A stretch of DNA of 64,000 bases from contig CBDFGG010000003.1 of NCBI GenBank assembly GCA_965247015.1, forward strand, positions 558,001 through 622,000, in the 5' to 3' direction. This DNA comes from JAIXWP01 sp965247015. Its GTDB lineage: Bacteria; Bacteroidota; Bacteroidia; Flavobacteriales_D; Sanyastnellaceae. Under the pieces are notes generated by a model. It was given only the letters and a program-made list of their open reading frames with translations. It was not told the origin of the DNA and did no database searches. Shown in pieces: positions 1 through 8,345 of the stretch (position 1 is the stretch's first letter; every line of letters begins with the position of its first letter). A program made the translations under genes and the position numbers.

Positions 1-2
1 GA

Positions 3-566
3 GATGAAAACGGAATCAACACTGCGGGAAGCGGCATTGGCCATGATCTTGTGGCATCTGTTGATGGTGACTCTCAGAATGCCATTCGTTTGAATGACTA
101 CTATGAATCAGACTTAGATACTTATCAAAGCGGACAAGTGCGCTATCAGATGAATGATATGACTCCTGGAGAGCACCGCATCACATTCAAAGCCTGGGAT
201 GTGCACAACAATTCAAGCGAACGCACCCTTGATTTTCTCGTAGCAGATGATGCGGGCATTGCTTTGGATCATGTGCTGAACTACCCCAATCCATTTACCA
301 CAAATACAGCATTTTTCTTTGAGCACAACCAACCCTGTGAATTTTTAGATGTGCGTATCCAAGTATTCACGGTGGGGGGGAAATTGGTAAAAACAATTAA
401 TGAACGTGTGAAGCAAAATGGATTCCGTTCGGACAGCATTTCATGGGATGGTACGGATGACTTTGGAGACCGCATCGGCAAAGGAGTTTACGTTTATCGC
501 TTAGAGGTTAAAAACGAAGCAGGACAGCGTGCAGATAAATTTGAAAAACTCGTCATTTTAAAATAA
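3..566 (+). CDS. porU: PorU, type IX secretion C-terminal signal peptidase (3' end only)
   Basis: This is the last 187 codons of a gene whose 5' part lies left of the window. The frame is open from base 3, and the first in-frame possible start (GTG at 51) is internal. The visible part begins with a DENGIN-TAGSGIGHD segment, which is typical of the region after the C25 (gingipain-like) peptidase domain of PorU, and ends with a sorting-type beta domain containing YPNPF and a GVYVYRLEV strand. PorU is known as the surface sortase that removes the C-terminal signal of T9SS cargo, and it sits on PorV. The porV gene follows 72 bases downstream on the same strand, the usual order. The catalytic cysteine and histidine are not in this window, so activity cannot be judged. 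Confidence 0.88.
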   Translation, partial: DENGINTAGSGIGHDLVASVDGDSQNAIRLNDYYESDLDTYQSGQVRYQMNDMTPGEHRITFKAWDVHNNSSERTLDFLVADDAGIALDHVLNYPNPFTTNTAFFFEHNQPCEFLDVRIQVFTVGGKLVKTINERVKQNGFRSDSISWDGTDDFGDRIGKGVYVYRLEVKNEAGQRADKFEKLVILK

Positions 567-607
567 TAACCAAAACAGAGGGAAAACCGTAGAAAGTTTG
601 TATTCCG

Positions 608-615
608 TATATTTG
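608..615 (+). promoter_or_regulatory. Bacteroidota -7 box (TATATTTG) before porV
   Basis: The octamer TATATTTG matches the Bacteroidota -7 consensus TAnnTTTG at all fixed positions and ends 23 bases before the porV ATG. I see no TTG at the expected -33 distance. It probably lets porV be transcribed separately from porU. Confidence 0.5.
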
Positions 616-638
616 CGGTCCCTTCAAACAAGGCAATA

Positions 639-1880
639 ATGTATAAATCGCTCATTTTAGTATTAGTAGTTGGATTCTCGATTTTGGGAATCAATGCTAA
701 TGCGCAATTAAATAATCAGTCTGAAAGAGCACAACAAGTGCAATTGAATACGATTACTACCGCAGTTCCTTTCTTAATGATTGCTCCAGATTCTAGATCT
801 GGTGCTATGGGAGATGCTGGTGTCGCTATCAGTCCAGACGTATCAAGTATTCACTGGAACGCAGCGAAACTCGCATTCGTTGAAGAAGACATGGAGCTTG
901 GGGTTTCCTATTCTCCATGGTTACGTGCGCTGGTGAATGACATGAGCATAAGCTATTTGAGCGGTTACAAGCGCTTAAATAAAACTCAAGCTATCGGTGG
1001 ATCATTGCGTTATTTCACTCTTGGTAAAATTTCATTTACTGATGAAGTTGGAACTGCAATTAGAGATTTTAAGCCGGCCGAATTAGCACTTGATGCGGCA
1101 TTTAGTCAAAAACTATCAGAGCGTTTTAGTGGAGGTATTGTTGCTCGTTTTGTAAACTCGAATTTAACGGGTGGAACAAGCGTGCTCGGAGCAGATAGCA
1201 AACCGGGTCGTTCATTCGCAGTAGATGTTTCTGGTTTCTACACCAATGATGATGTTGAATTAGGTGGTATTCCTGCGGTTTGGAATTTTGGTTTCAACGT
1301 TTCAAACATTGGAGCTAAGATGCGTTACACCAACACAGATCAAAGAGATTTTATCCCAACCAATTTAAAACTGGGTACCGCATTCGTTCTAAATCTTGAT
1401 GATTACAATGATTTAGGTTTCACTGTTGACTTCAATAAACTTTTGGTTCCTACACCTCCTATCTATGATAATGATGAAAACATCATTGCAGGGAAAGATC
1501 CAAACGTAGGAACTGCAACAGGTATCGTGCAGTCGTTTACTGACGCTCCTGGTAACTACAATCCAGAAACAGGACAAGTTGAGGGAGGAAGTGTATTCAG
1601 AGAAGAACTTCGTGAGGTGAATATTGGTGGTGGTTTTGAATATTGGTACGACAAGCAATTTGCTTTCAGAACAGGATATTTCTACGAGCACTTCTCAAAA
1701 GGAAATCGTCAGTTTATTACACTTGGAGCGGGTCTTCGCTATCAAGTATTGACCATCGATATTTCATATCTAATCAGCACTACCCAACAGAATCCACTTG
1801 CTAACACGCTTCGCTTCTCATTGAAGTTTGCTTTGGGTGGCAAGACCAACAAGTCGTCTGACGACGCTACAGAAGAATAA
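639..1880 (+). CDS. porV: PorV, type IX secretion outer-membrane shuttle protein
   Basis: This 413-residue protein starts with a signal peptide ending ...NANA, followed by Gln as the first mature residue. It then has the family's opening: FLMIAPDSRSGAMGDAG and a segment on SIHWNAAKLAF, typical of the FadL-like 14-strand barrel of PorV (LptO). The C-terminus ends in a beta strand (LRFSLKFALGG) with a short charged tail. PorV is known to collect T9SS cargo from the SprA translocon and deliver it to the PorU sortase. Its place directly after porU supports the call. Its stop codon shares one base with the ATG of ispF, so the two are likely co-transcribed although their jobs are unrelated. Confidence 0.95.
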   Translation: MYKSLILVLVVGFSILGINANAQLNNQSERAQQVQLNTITTAVPFLMIAPDSRSGAMGDAGVAISPDVSSIHWNAAKLAFVEEDMELGVSYSPWLRALVNDMSISYLSGYKRLNKTQAIGGSLRYFTLGKISFTDEVGTAIRDFKPAELALDAAFSQKLSERFSGGIVARFVNSNLTGGTSVLGADSKPGRSFAVDVSGFYTNDDVELGGIPAVWNFGFNVSNIGAKMRYTNTDQRDFIPTNLKLGTAFVLNLDDYNDLGFTVDFNKLLVPTPPIYDNDENIIAGKDPNVGTATGIVQSFTDAPGNYNPETGQVEGGSVFREELREVNIGGGFEYWYDKQFAFRTGYFYEHFSKGNRQFITLGAGLRYQVLTIDISYLISTTQQNPLANTLRFSLKFALGGKTNKSSDDATEE

Positions 1881-2359
1881 TGAACATACGTGTTGGTTTT
1901 GGCTACGACGTTCACCAGTTGGTAGAAGGTCGTGATTTATGGCTTGGTGGAGTTCTTATCCCTCATGAAAAAGGAGCTTTAGGACACAGCGATGCGGATG
2001 TATTGCTTCACGCCATCTGTGATGCCATTTTAGGTGCTGCAGCCCTTGGCGATATTGGACAACATTTCCCTGATACATCAGCGGATTTCAAAGGCATCGA
2101 TTCGAAAATCTTATTAGCTCGTACTTGCGAACTTTTGCGCTCACACGGTTGGGAGATTTCTAACATTGATAGCACCCTATGTCTTGAGAGACCTAAGGTG
2201 ATGAAGCACGCAGATAAAATGAAGGCAGCAATTTCTGAAGTTGCCGGCATTGCCCCAGATCAAATTTCAATCAAGGCTACCACTAGCGAAAAGATGGGCT
2301 TTGTGGGAAGAGAGGAAGGCGTAAATGCATACGCCGTCGCCCTTATTTACAAGAAATAA
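1880..2359 (+). CDS. ispF: 2-C-methyl-D-erythritol 2,4-cyclodiphosphate synthase
   Basis: This 159-residue protein has the normal length for IspF, the MEP-pathway enzyme that cyclises CDP-methylerythritol 2-phosphate to the 2,4-cyclodiphosphate and releases CMP. The zinc-binding GYDVHQL (residues 7-13) is present, as are GHSDADVLLHAICDA near residues 34-48, with the second metal histidine, and the DIGQHFPDT loop. The C-terminal TTSEKMGFVGREEG segment matches the nucleotide-binding signature. The ATG overlaps the porV stop by one base. The convergent DUF4956 gene ends 5 bases beyond its stop, with no hairpin between them. Confidence 0.97.
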   Translation: MNIRVGFGYDVHQLVEGRDLWLGGVLIPHEKGALGHSDADVLLHAICDAILGAAALGDIGQHFPDTSADFKGIDSKILLARTCELLRSHGWEISNIDSTLCLERPKVMKHADKMKAAISEVAGIAPDQISIKATTSEKMGFVGREEGVNAYAVALIYKK

Positions 2360-2364
2360 TTTCT

Positions 2365-3105
2365 TTAGTTAATTCCGGTGAACGAGTCATCCATTTGACC
2401 TGGTTGTTCGTCCTCATAGAAGTGCATTTTAATCAAAACAGTATCCTTCAAGAAATCGATTTTTCCGATTTCAATTCTTGTGATACGAATACCTGTTCTC
2501 TTTTCTAAATCTGCAATCAATTCTGGTCTGCGACCTAACTGAATGAGTTGGATATTATCATACACCACAATCTTTTGTGACTCGTGGCGCATAAGCCAAA
2601 TTTTTTCCAAACCATAAGTCAATCCGATAATGACCATGTTTGCGAAAACAAGCTCTACTAATGAAATCTTTTTATTGATCAATGCATTCATCACCGACAT
2701 ACCGATGATGATGAAGAGATAGGTCATTTCCTTAATTGGAATAGCGTCGGTGCGATAACGGATGATTCCGAATACAGCAAAGAGACCAAGAGCAAATCCC
2801 ATTTCCAATTTAACGGATTCCAACAGGAAACACATTAAGAAAATAGAAACGCTGAAAAGGAAATAGGTGAAAAGAAAGTCTTTGCGTTTTGCAATTGGAT
2901 AATAAATCAAACGTACCAAGATGAATATGAATGAAAGGTGAACACTCAATCGGATGATCAGTCCTACAAGGTCTTCCCACTTAACAAGTTTAACACCACC
3001 AAGCGGATTAAACTTGTCCCCTTTCTCTGCTTCTTCGACTACCGTCGGAACTATATCTTGAGCTTGAACATTGACAAAGTCAATGAAATTATGCAACCAT
3101 TCCAT
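2365..3105 (-). CDS. DUF4956 multi-pass membrane protein
   Basis: This 246-residue protein has about four or five hydrophobic helices between residues 46 and 165, then a soluble tail of about 75 residues with alternating charge. The core GLFAVFGIIRYRTDAIPIKEM is the hallmark of DUF4956, a family of unknown biochemical function. Its start codon lies 17 bases inside the upstream VTC-domain gene, so the two are translationally coupled. DUF4956 and VTC genes are commonly paired in bacteria, often with a CotH kinase-like protein that is absent here. I infer that the pair forms a membrane-linked unit with the VTC domain in the cytoplasm. The substrate is unknown. Confidence 0.85.
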   Translation of the reverse strand: MEWLHNFIDFVNVQAQDIVPTVVEEAEKGDKFNPLGGVKLVKWEDLVGLIIRLSVHLSFIFILVRLIYYPIAKRKDFLFTYFLFSVSIFLMCFLLESVKLEMGFALGLFAVFGIIRYRTDAIPIKEMTYLFIIIGMSVMNALINKKISLVELVFANMVIIGLTYGLEKIWLMRHESQKIVVYDNIQLIQLGRRPELIADLEKRTGIRITRIEIGKIDFLKDTVLIKMHFYEDEQPGQMDDSFTGIN

Positions 3106-3847
3106 TCTCTATTTTCTTTAATTTAAAAATTTTCGACTTAAAACTATTTGATTTCATTTCGGGGAAAAGCATCGCTACCCCTAAACAATATTTACTAATA
3201 CTATCTTCACGAATCATTCGCTTCTTCAATTCGATCATGAAAGGCGAATATCGATTTCTTCTTTCTTGTTTTACTTCTGCTATGACAAAGTTGTTCAATT
3301 TAATCTCTTTACCATTAGCAGAAAAACCTAGGCCAAGATCGATGGTTAATCGTTCAGGCATTTCATTATTTACCAAAGTAATTCTCTGAAAATTGTTCCA
3401 AAGCTTGGGTTCAAACTCCAGGCCTAAATGCGTTTCATCTTCGATGAACGCCTTTTCATTTTCCAATAATACTTCAGAAACCAGTGGCAACTTGACACGA
3501 TCTTTTTCGGTTCGATCCTTATTCGTTTTGAATTTTACTTCTAAAAAAGTAAGATTACTTTCAACGTATTTTCTCTTGCGAATTTTGTATCGGTTTTTCT
3601 TTCCGCTGTGGTGTCGTCGATAGAAAAGAAAATCTGTAGTGTCGTAGTAAAGCGTTTCATAGCTATTCTTGCGAAGACCATTGATTTCTAAGACACGATA
3701 TTTATCAGAAAGCAGAGAGAGAATTTCTTCAAGCTCCGTGAGTGACAACATGAATTTGGTATCCGTTCTATTCATCAAAGCAACGCCATCCATTTCTTTC
3801 AAAGAAATAGGTGGAAAGGCAGATAAAATTTCAGATAATTGGCTCAT
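3089..3847 (-). CDS. VTC / polyphosphate polymerase domain protein
   Basis: This 252-residue soluble protein carries the tunnel-fold signature of the VTC domain: NRTDTKF (an R-x-D-x-K pattern, residues 26-32), YETLYYDT near residue 63, a basic RHHSGKKNRYKIRKRKY stretch near residues 77-93, FLEVKFK, and a later KxR pair. These line a phosphate tunnel in yeast Vtc4, which makes polyphosphate from ATP. Bacterial relatives next to DUF4956 have not been assigned a product, so polyphosphate synthesis is only an inference. The ATG is the first possible one and lies about 10 bases after a TACATTTG promoter box. The gene overlaps the following DUF4956 gene by 17 bases. Confidence 0.85.
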   Translation of the reverse strand: MSQLSEILSAFPPISLKEMDGVALMNRTDTKFMLSLTELEEILSLLSDKYRVLEINGLRKNSYETLYYDTTDFLFYRRHHSGKKNRYKIRKRKYVESNLTFLEVKFKTNKDRTEKDRVKLPLVSEVLLENEKAFIEDETHLGLEFEPKLWNNFQRITLVNNEMPERLTIDLGLGFSANGKEIKLNNFVIAEVKQERRNRYSPFMIELKKRMIREDSISKYCLGVAMLFPEMKSNSFKSKIFKLKKIENGMVA

Positions 3848-3857
3848 AGTGTCTTTA

Positions 3858-3865
3858 CAAATGTA
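3858..3865 (-). promoter_or_regulatory. -7 box (TACATTTG) for the VTC/DUF4956 operon
   Basis: On the minus strand the octamer TACATTTG matches TAnnTTTG fully and ends 10 bases before the VTC gene start. A TTG lies 23 bases upstream, at the long end of the allowed range. The predicted leader is only a few bases long. Confidence 0.5.
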
Positions 3866-3922
3866 ATCGGAATGTTAAGTGGATTGAACAAAGACGAACA
3901 AAAATTGATTAGGTTTAGCGCA

Positions 3923-4411
3923 ATGAATAAAAAAGTACTTTCTGTTGAATGGGAAGTGTACGATCGAAAAGAGGATCTCCCTACCTCCGACGCACAACTT
4001 CTCGATGCCGCGTTTGAAGCGGTAAAGCATGCCTATGCGCCATACAGCGGATTCTCTGTAGGCGCTGCTTTGCTTTTAGAAAATGGTGAAGTCATTAAAG
4101 GAAACAATCAAGAAAATGCGGCATATCCGAGCGGACTTTGCGCAGAGCGCGTTGCTTTTTTTTGGGCGGGTGCCAATCATCCCGGCAAAAAAATTAAAGC
4201 TGTTGCGATTACTGCACATTCAGAAAAAGTAAAGACAGACCATCCCATCACTCCTTGCGGAGCTTGTCGTCAGTCAATGTTGGAATACGAAATGAATCAA
4301 GACGAGAACATCACCATCATTATGCAAGGAAGCACCGGTAAAATATATAGAATGGAAGGTGTCAAGAATTTACTCCCACTCTATTTCAATGAGGATGGAT
4401 TAAAATCCTAA
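3923..4411 (+). CDS. cdd: Cytidine deaminase
   Basis: The protein hydrolytically deaminates (deoxy)cytidine to (deoxy)uridine in pyrimidine salvage. I choose the ATG at 3923 (162 residues), because a longer reading from a TTG at 3839 would add 28 residues that run through the divergent intergenic region and the start of the neighbouring gene. The three-cysteine zinc site of the tetrameric class is complete: GLCAERVA supplies Cys and the catalytic Glu, and PCGACRQ supplies two Cys. AYAPYSGFSVGAALL is the substrate-binding strand. The stop codon TAA shares four bases (CTAA) with the stop of the convergent barrel gene. A weak -7-like TAGGTTTA ends 5 bases before the ATG. Confidence 0.95.
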   Translation: MNKKVLSVEWEVYDRKEDLPTSDAQLLDAAFEAVKHAYAPYSGFSVGAALLLENGEVIKGNNQENAAYPSGLCAERVAFFWAGANHPGKKIKAVAITAHSEKVKTDHPITPCGACRQSMLEYEMNQDENITIIMQGSTGKIYRMEGVKNLLPLYFNEDGLKS

Positions 4412-5010
4412 AAGCGATAATGCCAAGCGAATAATAATCCTTGATTGTAATTGCCTTGCTCGTAAAAACTAGCAGGGTTTATTACAGCTGGGGCCGGGCG
4501 AATGGGGATGATACTTGAATAGCCCCGGAATTCAAGACTTGAGTGATCTGTGGCTAACCACCATACACTAGCATTTCCAGTAATATCTAATGTTTTAAAT
4601 GATGGAGTTGGTTCGTATTTCGCTCCATTATAATCAATCGTCTGATTGATCAATACTCCAACAGCGGGGCCCAAGCCGAATCTGAATTTTCCTTTTGAAT
4701 ATGTTGCCAGAACAGGCACGTCAATGTATTCTAAGTCGAAGGCGAACTCATTATAATCTCCATTATCCGGATCAGCTTGTTTCATGGAGCCTTTCGAGGT
4801 ATAATGCATGCCGAGCCACGTACCGAAATTGCCATTGAAGTCCATGTGAATCCAACCTCCACCGACGAGACCTAATTTATCCCATCCAGCAAGACCGTCA
4901 CCGCTCATTTGCGTCGCGTTAATCCCAATCATGGCTCCTCCAGTAAAATCAATTTGACCAATTGATTTTAAAGAAAAAAAGATGGCAATAATGAAGATTA
5001 ATTTTCTCAT
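4408..5010 (-). CDS. Small outer-membrane beta-barrel protein
   Basis: This 200-residue protein has a signal peptide (KLIFIIAIFFSLKSIG) followed by Gln. Alternating hydrophobic strands such as GWIHMDFNGN and FAFDLEYIDVPVLATYS are typical of 8-strand PorT/OmpX-like barrels of Bacteroidota, and it ends in WHYRF with the terminal aromatic residue used for Bam recognition. It is the last gene of a DUF6029-Omp28-barrel operon and overlaps the Omp28 gene by four bases (ATGA). The function is unknown; a porin or structural role is the most that can be said. Confidence 0.7.
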   Translation of the reverse strand: MRKLIFIIAIFFSLKSIGQIDFTGGAMIGINATQMSGDGLAGWDKLGLVGGGWIHMDFNGNFGTWLGMHYTSKGSMKQADPDNGDYNEFAFDLEYIDVPVLATYSKGKFRFGLGPAVGVLINQTIDYNGAKYEPTPSFKTLDITGNASVWWLATDHSSLEFRGYSSIIPIRPAPAVINPASFYEQGNYNQGLLFAWHYRF

Positions 5011-5858
5011 TCAGTAATTTCTTGATCCACCACATTGACAATTTCACCTGTCGTATTATTTACGAGGTATGCAATCACGTAACAATTATTCGGCACCCAA
5101 GCTGGGTTGAATTCATAAGAAAAAGAACTTACGAAAACATCATCAATTCTAGGAGAAGAAGCCACTGGTTGTCCTTGTGGAAGGGTCACTGCGTCACGAA
5201 GCATGTGATTATGTTCATAGTCGAGGATATCCGTTCCATCCACATTCTTTTGTGGGCTTATGATGTGTGATTCAGTAATCAATACTACCAAATTAAATCC
5301 ATCAGTGGATGCTTTAAGGAATTGTCCGTGCACGTGAATATTTAAGAAACCATCATTAGCGACATAAGAGGTCGCTAATTGTAACGCTGCCTCTGGAGCC
5401 TTTACCAGTTGGTCATCGATCAAATCTCTCCATTCAGAATCGAGGTACAATGCAGAAGTACCGCCTACTCTATCGACTCTTGCCCCTGGGGCAAAACCTA
5501 CTTCTAACTGGCCCCAATAAATGTCACCATCGCTTGTGCGATAATCAATGTTGTACGGAGCGGCACTTGGATTGGCAAATGTTCCCGCATGAATGCTAAT
5601 AGGCACTAATCTTCCACCTAATTCTTCTTCCCAAATATTTACTTTTTCAGTAGCTGGAGGACAATTGGTGCACTTGTGACCTGTGAATTCTTCGAGATAA
5701 ACATTTTTAACTGGAGTCGCTAAAAGTTCAAACTCTGGTACAGGACCATAAACACTTTCCAAGTAGCGATTGTCCAATTTTAAAATCGGATCTTCCTTGT
5801 CACTGCATGAAGAAAAAACTAGTGCGATGGCACAGCTTAGTATGATTAACTTTTTCAT
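5007..5858 (-). CDS. Omp28-related outer-membrane lipoprotein
   Basis: This 283-residue protein has a lipoprotein signal peptide ending in FSSC, so Cys17 is the likely lipidated residue. After it comes EEFTGHKCTNCPPA, the CxxC-bearing motif that opens the thioredoxin-like domain of the Omp28 family. The second half (from about residue 160) is a beta-sandwich. Omp28 proteins of Porphyromonas are known surface lipoproteins and possible adhesins; the CxxC suggests redox activity but this is not proven. It follows the DUF6029 gene after 18 bases and overlaps the barrel gene by four. Two other thioredoxin-fold proteins are encoded just upstream. Confidence 0.83.
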   Translation of the reverse strand: MKKLIILSCAIALVFSSCSDKEDPILKLDNRYLESVYGPVPEFELLATPVKNVYLEEFTGHKCTNCPPATEKVNIWEEELGGRLVPISIHAGTFANPSAAPYNIDYRTSDGDIYWGQLEVGFAPGARVDRVGGTSALYLDSEWRDLIDDQLVKAPEAALQLATSYVANDGFLNIHVHGQFLKASTDGFNLVVLITESHIISPQKNVDGTDILDYEHNHMLRDAVTLPQGQPVASSPRIDDVFVSSFSYEFNPAWVPNNCYVIAYLVNNTTGEIVNVVDQEITE

Positions 5859-5876
5859 TTTATTCTTCTTTATTTT

Positions 5877-7607
5877 TTAGAAAGTACTTGTAATCGTTAA
5901 TTCAAAACCATTTGTTGCAGGAACTGTTCGGCAAACACCACCGATACAGAACACCCCTTCTCTTCTTTTTCCATAACCTAAAGTTACGCGATTTGCGCCA
6001 TTGATATAGCCAACAGTTCCAAAAAGATAGTGAACGCGCGAGTCTGCTTTCTTATTTCCATAATTATATTGATCAATGATGGCAACCGTCCAGTGTGGGC
6101 TGTAAGTATATTCCACCAATGCAGTAGCCCAATCTCCCTTATCCTGCTTGGTTTGCATCGCTTGCAATTCAAGGTGAATGTTGTTTTTGGGAGTTACCTT
6201 ATAATTCAATTCTAAAACTTCAATATCTGCAAAGACAAGACCTTTGAAGTCCGCAGAAACTGGCGTAGCTGTGGTATTGAATTCTAAGTAATAATAAGTA
6301 GCAGCCATCGACCATTTCTTATTGAGTTTGCGTTTGAATTCAACATTCAAGTCACGTACATACTTTTCATTTCCGAAACCAAGTGTGTTTCTTCTATAAC
6401 CATAGATGAGACCTTCTGCACCTTCAAGATTGGTTTTATCTAAGCTGTTCGCAGCAGAGAAGTTCACACTGATTTGCGTGCCGTAGGTGCCACCTAATTT
6501 GCTTCCTTTTTTCAACGTGTAAAACACTTCCGCAGAGAAGCTAGATTCCCCTGCAACAGGCGTTGCGTAGGGATAAAGTGTAGCAGCAAGGTTGTAGGTG
6601 TGTTGCTTGGTGATTGCCGGGTTAAAGTTGATTGGCACATCAAAAAGCGTTAAGTCTCTGTTCGAACGAAAGCTCATATTGTCGACGTTTTTTGCAGCAA
6701 CGTTGACACCGAAGCCTTTTTTGCTATATGTAGCATTCAAGAAAATTGCTTCTCCTTTTTGATAGATCTCGCCATTATCTTTTGATGGGTCGTTTGCTTT
6801 TTGAGCGTACTCTCCAAAGAATGTTAGAGGTCCGTAAATAATATTAATACGACCAGCAGCCACACCAACGTTTTGTGGATATGCAAGGAGTAATGTGTCT
6901 TTTTCTAGAATTCCGCCCTCTTCAAATTTGCTTACGAAGCTTCCACCTAAGATGACTTTCAATTTTGCATCCGCAAAATTGGAAACAGCTGTATCGTTGC
7001 TGATTTTTTTCACTGATCCGAATAGCTCATTCAAGTGAATTTCTCCATCCGCTCCGCGGATGAGTGACTCGCTATTGATGAGTCTTGAATCAAAAGCAAG
7101 GCGTTGGTGTCCATAGATAGCCTTCATCTTCACACCTTGAATAGGTGAATACACCACACGTGCTCCATCAATTGCGTTGTCGATACCGAGATTTGGTTCC
7201 CAATAGGTTCTTAGCGCTAGACCACTTCCAAATTGCTCATAGAAATTACCTACGGTAATATCGAGACCATCATTGTTGTATTGAGCATAGCGATAGCCTA
7301 TTCCAGTTCCTTGGTAGCGAGCACCGACTGAATAGCCTTGAATTGCGTTGAGATATGATTCGAATCGCATACCTGCGGTGAACTTTCCGTAGGTGTAAGT
7401 GAAATTACCGAACGCATTGAGTCCTGTCTTTGCTGGAGGTACAGTCGCGCCAATAAGGCTATCCTCATTGTACTGTTGCCAAAGCATTTGGAAATTACCG
7501 TGCAGTTGTCCTTGTGTTGGTGTGCTTGGTGTTTCTTGGGCGAATAGCGACGTAGAAGAGATGAATAGTAGGATAATCCATCCAATGGAATGCAAATGAG
7601 ATTTCAT
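5877..7607 (-). CDS. DUF6029 family outer-membrane protein
   Basis: I start this at the Met that opens a clean signal peptide (MKSHLHSIGWIILLF...SLFA, then Gln), which gives 576 residues. A longer reading adds 17 residues without signal character. The mature protein is almost all predicted beta strand with aromatic girdles (FGNFTYTYGKFTAGMRFESY, GYRYAQYNNDGLDITVG) and ends in a Phe, so it is probably a barrel of 20 or more strands. DUF6029 members in Bacteroidota are usually encoded beside Omp28 and TlpA-like genes, as here. The role is not established. Transport or docking for the neighbouring lipoprotein is my inference. A hairpin terminator separates it from the TlpA gene upstream. Confidence 0.8.
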   Translation of the reverse strand: MKSHLHSIGWIILLFISSTSLFAQETPSTPTQGQLHGNFQMLWQQYNEDSLIGATVPPAKTGLNAFGNFTYTYGKFTAGMRFESYLNAIQGYSVGARYQGTGIGYRYAQYNNDGLDITVGNFYEQFGSGLALRTYWEPNLGIDNAIDGARVVYSPIQGVKMKAIYGHQRLAFDSRLINSESLIRGADGEIHLNELFGSVKKISNDTAVSNFADAKLKVILGGSFVSKFEEGGILEKDTLLLAYPQNVGVAAGRINIIYGPLTFFGEYAQKANDPSKDNGEIYQKGEAIFLNATYSKKGFGVNVAAKNVDNMSFRSNRDLTLFDVPINFNPAITKQHTYNLAATLYPYATPVAGESSFSAEVFYTLKKGSKLGGTYGTQISVNFSAANSLDKTNLEGAEGLIYGYRRNTLGFGNEKYVRDLNVEFKRKLNKKWSMAATYYYLEFNTTATPVSADFKGLVFADIEVLELNYKVTPKNNIHLELQAMQTKQDKGDWATALVEYTYSPHWTVAIIDQYNYGNKKADSRVHYLFGTVGYINGANRVTLGYGKRREGVFCIGGVCRTVPATNGFELTITSTF

Positions 7608-7663
7608 GAATCCTTGTAACAGGTATTGGTAAAAAGTTTGTGGGAGCCAAAATAGCAATAAAA

Positions 7664-7687
7664 AGCCCCCCGATTTGACGGAGGGCT
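7664..7687 (-). terminator. Rho-independent terminator after the TlpA gene
   Basis: The arms AGCCCCCCG and CGGAGGGCT pair with one mismatch around a short loop. On the minus strand the stem is followed by TTTTATTG. It lies 24 bases beyond the stop of the TlpA gene. Confidence 0.75.
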
Positions 7688-7711
7688 ATATGAATCCTGA
7701 ATAAAATTCTT

Positions 7712-8203
7712 TTAAGATTTAATTTTTAAAAGCTCCTTGTACAGCTCTTCTTCATCACCTTCAGCATAATTGTTATGCTGCCAGACGATATTTCCCTTTC
7801 CATCTACTAGGAAAGTATGAGGAACGTTGTTTACGCCCATCGCTTGAGCGAATTGTTTGTTCGCATCGAGGAGGATTTGATAATCCCAAGAAACACTATT
7901 GATATAGGGTGCTACGCGGCTGACGCTTCTTTGATCATCTATGGAAACAGCGATGATTTTCACACCTGTTTCCTTTTGCCAATCTGCATAAAGGTCAGCG
8001 TAGTTGTTGAGTTCTTTTTTGCAAGGGCTGCACCAAGTGGCCCAGAACGAAATGATAATTGGTTTCCCATCATTGCTAAGCTGACCAGTATCGATAGTAT
8101 TTCCTTCGAGGTCTTTGAGTTGTGTACTTGGAAGTTTTGCTACTTGAGCAGAAAGGCTAGCGATGCTAAAGAATAAAACGGCAATGGCCAGAAATTTTTT
8201 CAT
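7712..8203 (-). CDS. TlpA-like periplasmic thioredoxin
   Basis: This 163-residue secreted protein has a signal peptide ending ASLSA followed by Gln. The thioredoxin fold has the catalytic WATWCSPCKKE at about residues 54-64 and the cis-proline loop NNVPHTFLVD near residue 131. TlpA/ResA proteins reduce disulfides in periplasmic proteins, using electrons from a membrane carrier such as CcdA or DsbD; no such carrier gene is visible here. It is a single-domain protein without the extra N-terminal domain of larger Bacteroidota TlpA proteins. It lies between two other thioredoxin-fold genes, suggesting a shared redox function. It has its own terminator downstream. Confidence 0.9.
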   Translation of the reverse strand: MKKFLAIAVLFFSIASLSAQVAKLPSTQLKDLEGNTIDTGQLSNDGKPIIISFWATWCSPCKKELNNYADLYADWQKETGVKIIAVSIDDQRSVSRVAPYINSVSWDYQILLDANKQFAQAMGVNNVPHTFLVDGKGNIVWQHNNYAEGDEEELYKELLKIKS

Positions 8204-8297
8204 GATGTTTTCTTTTGGTGTACGAATTTAATGAAGTGCGTATAACAACCATTATACCAAGAGCACAGTATTATTGAATTCTTGATTTCTTAAAAGC

Positions 8298-8324
8298 AAA
8301 AACTCCGGACAAGCCGGAGTTTTT
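8298..8324 (-). terminator. Hairpin terminator after the T9SS thioredoxin-fold gene
   Basis: AAAAACTCCGG and CCGGAGTTTTT form an 11-bp stem with a 5-base loop. The flanking A and T runs let it work in both directions. It stands 22 bases beyond the stop of the minus-strand gene at 8346. Confidence 0.85.
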
Positions 8325-8345
8325 GATATTTTTTCTAGAGAAAAA

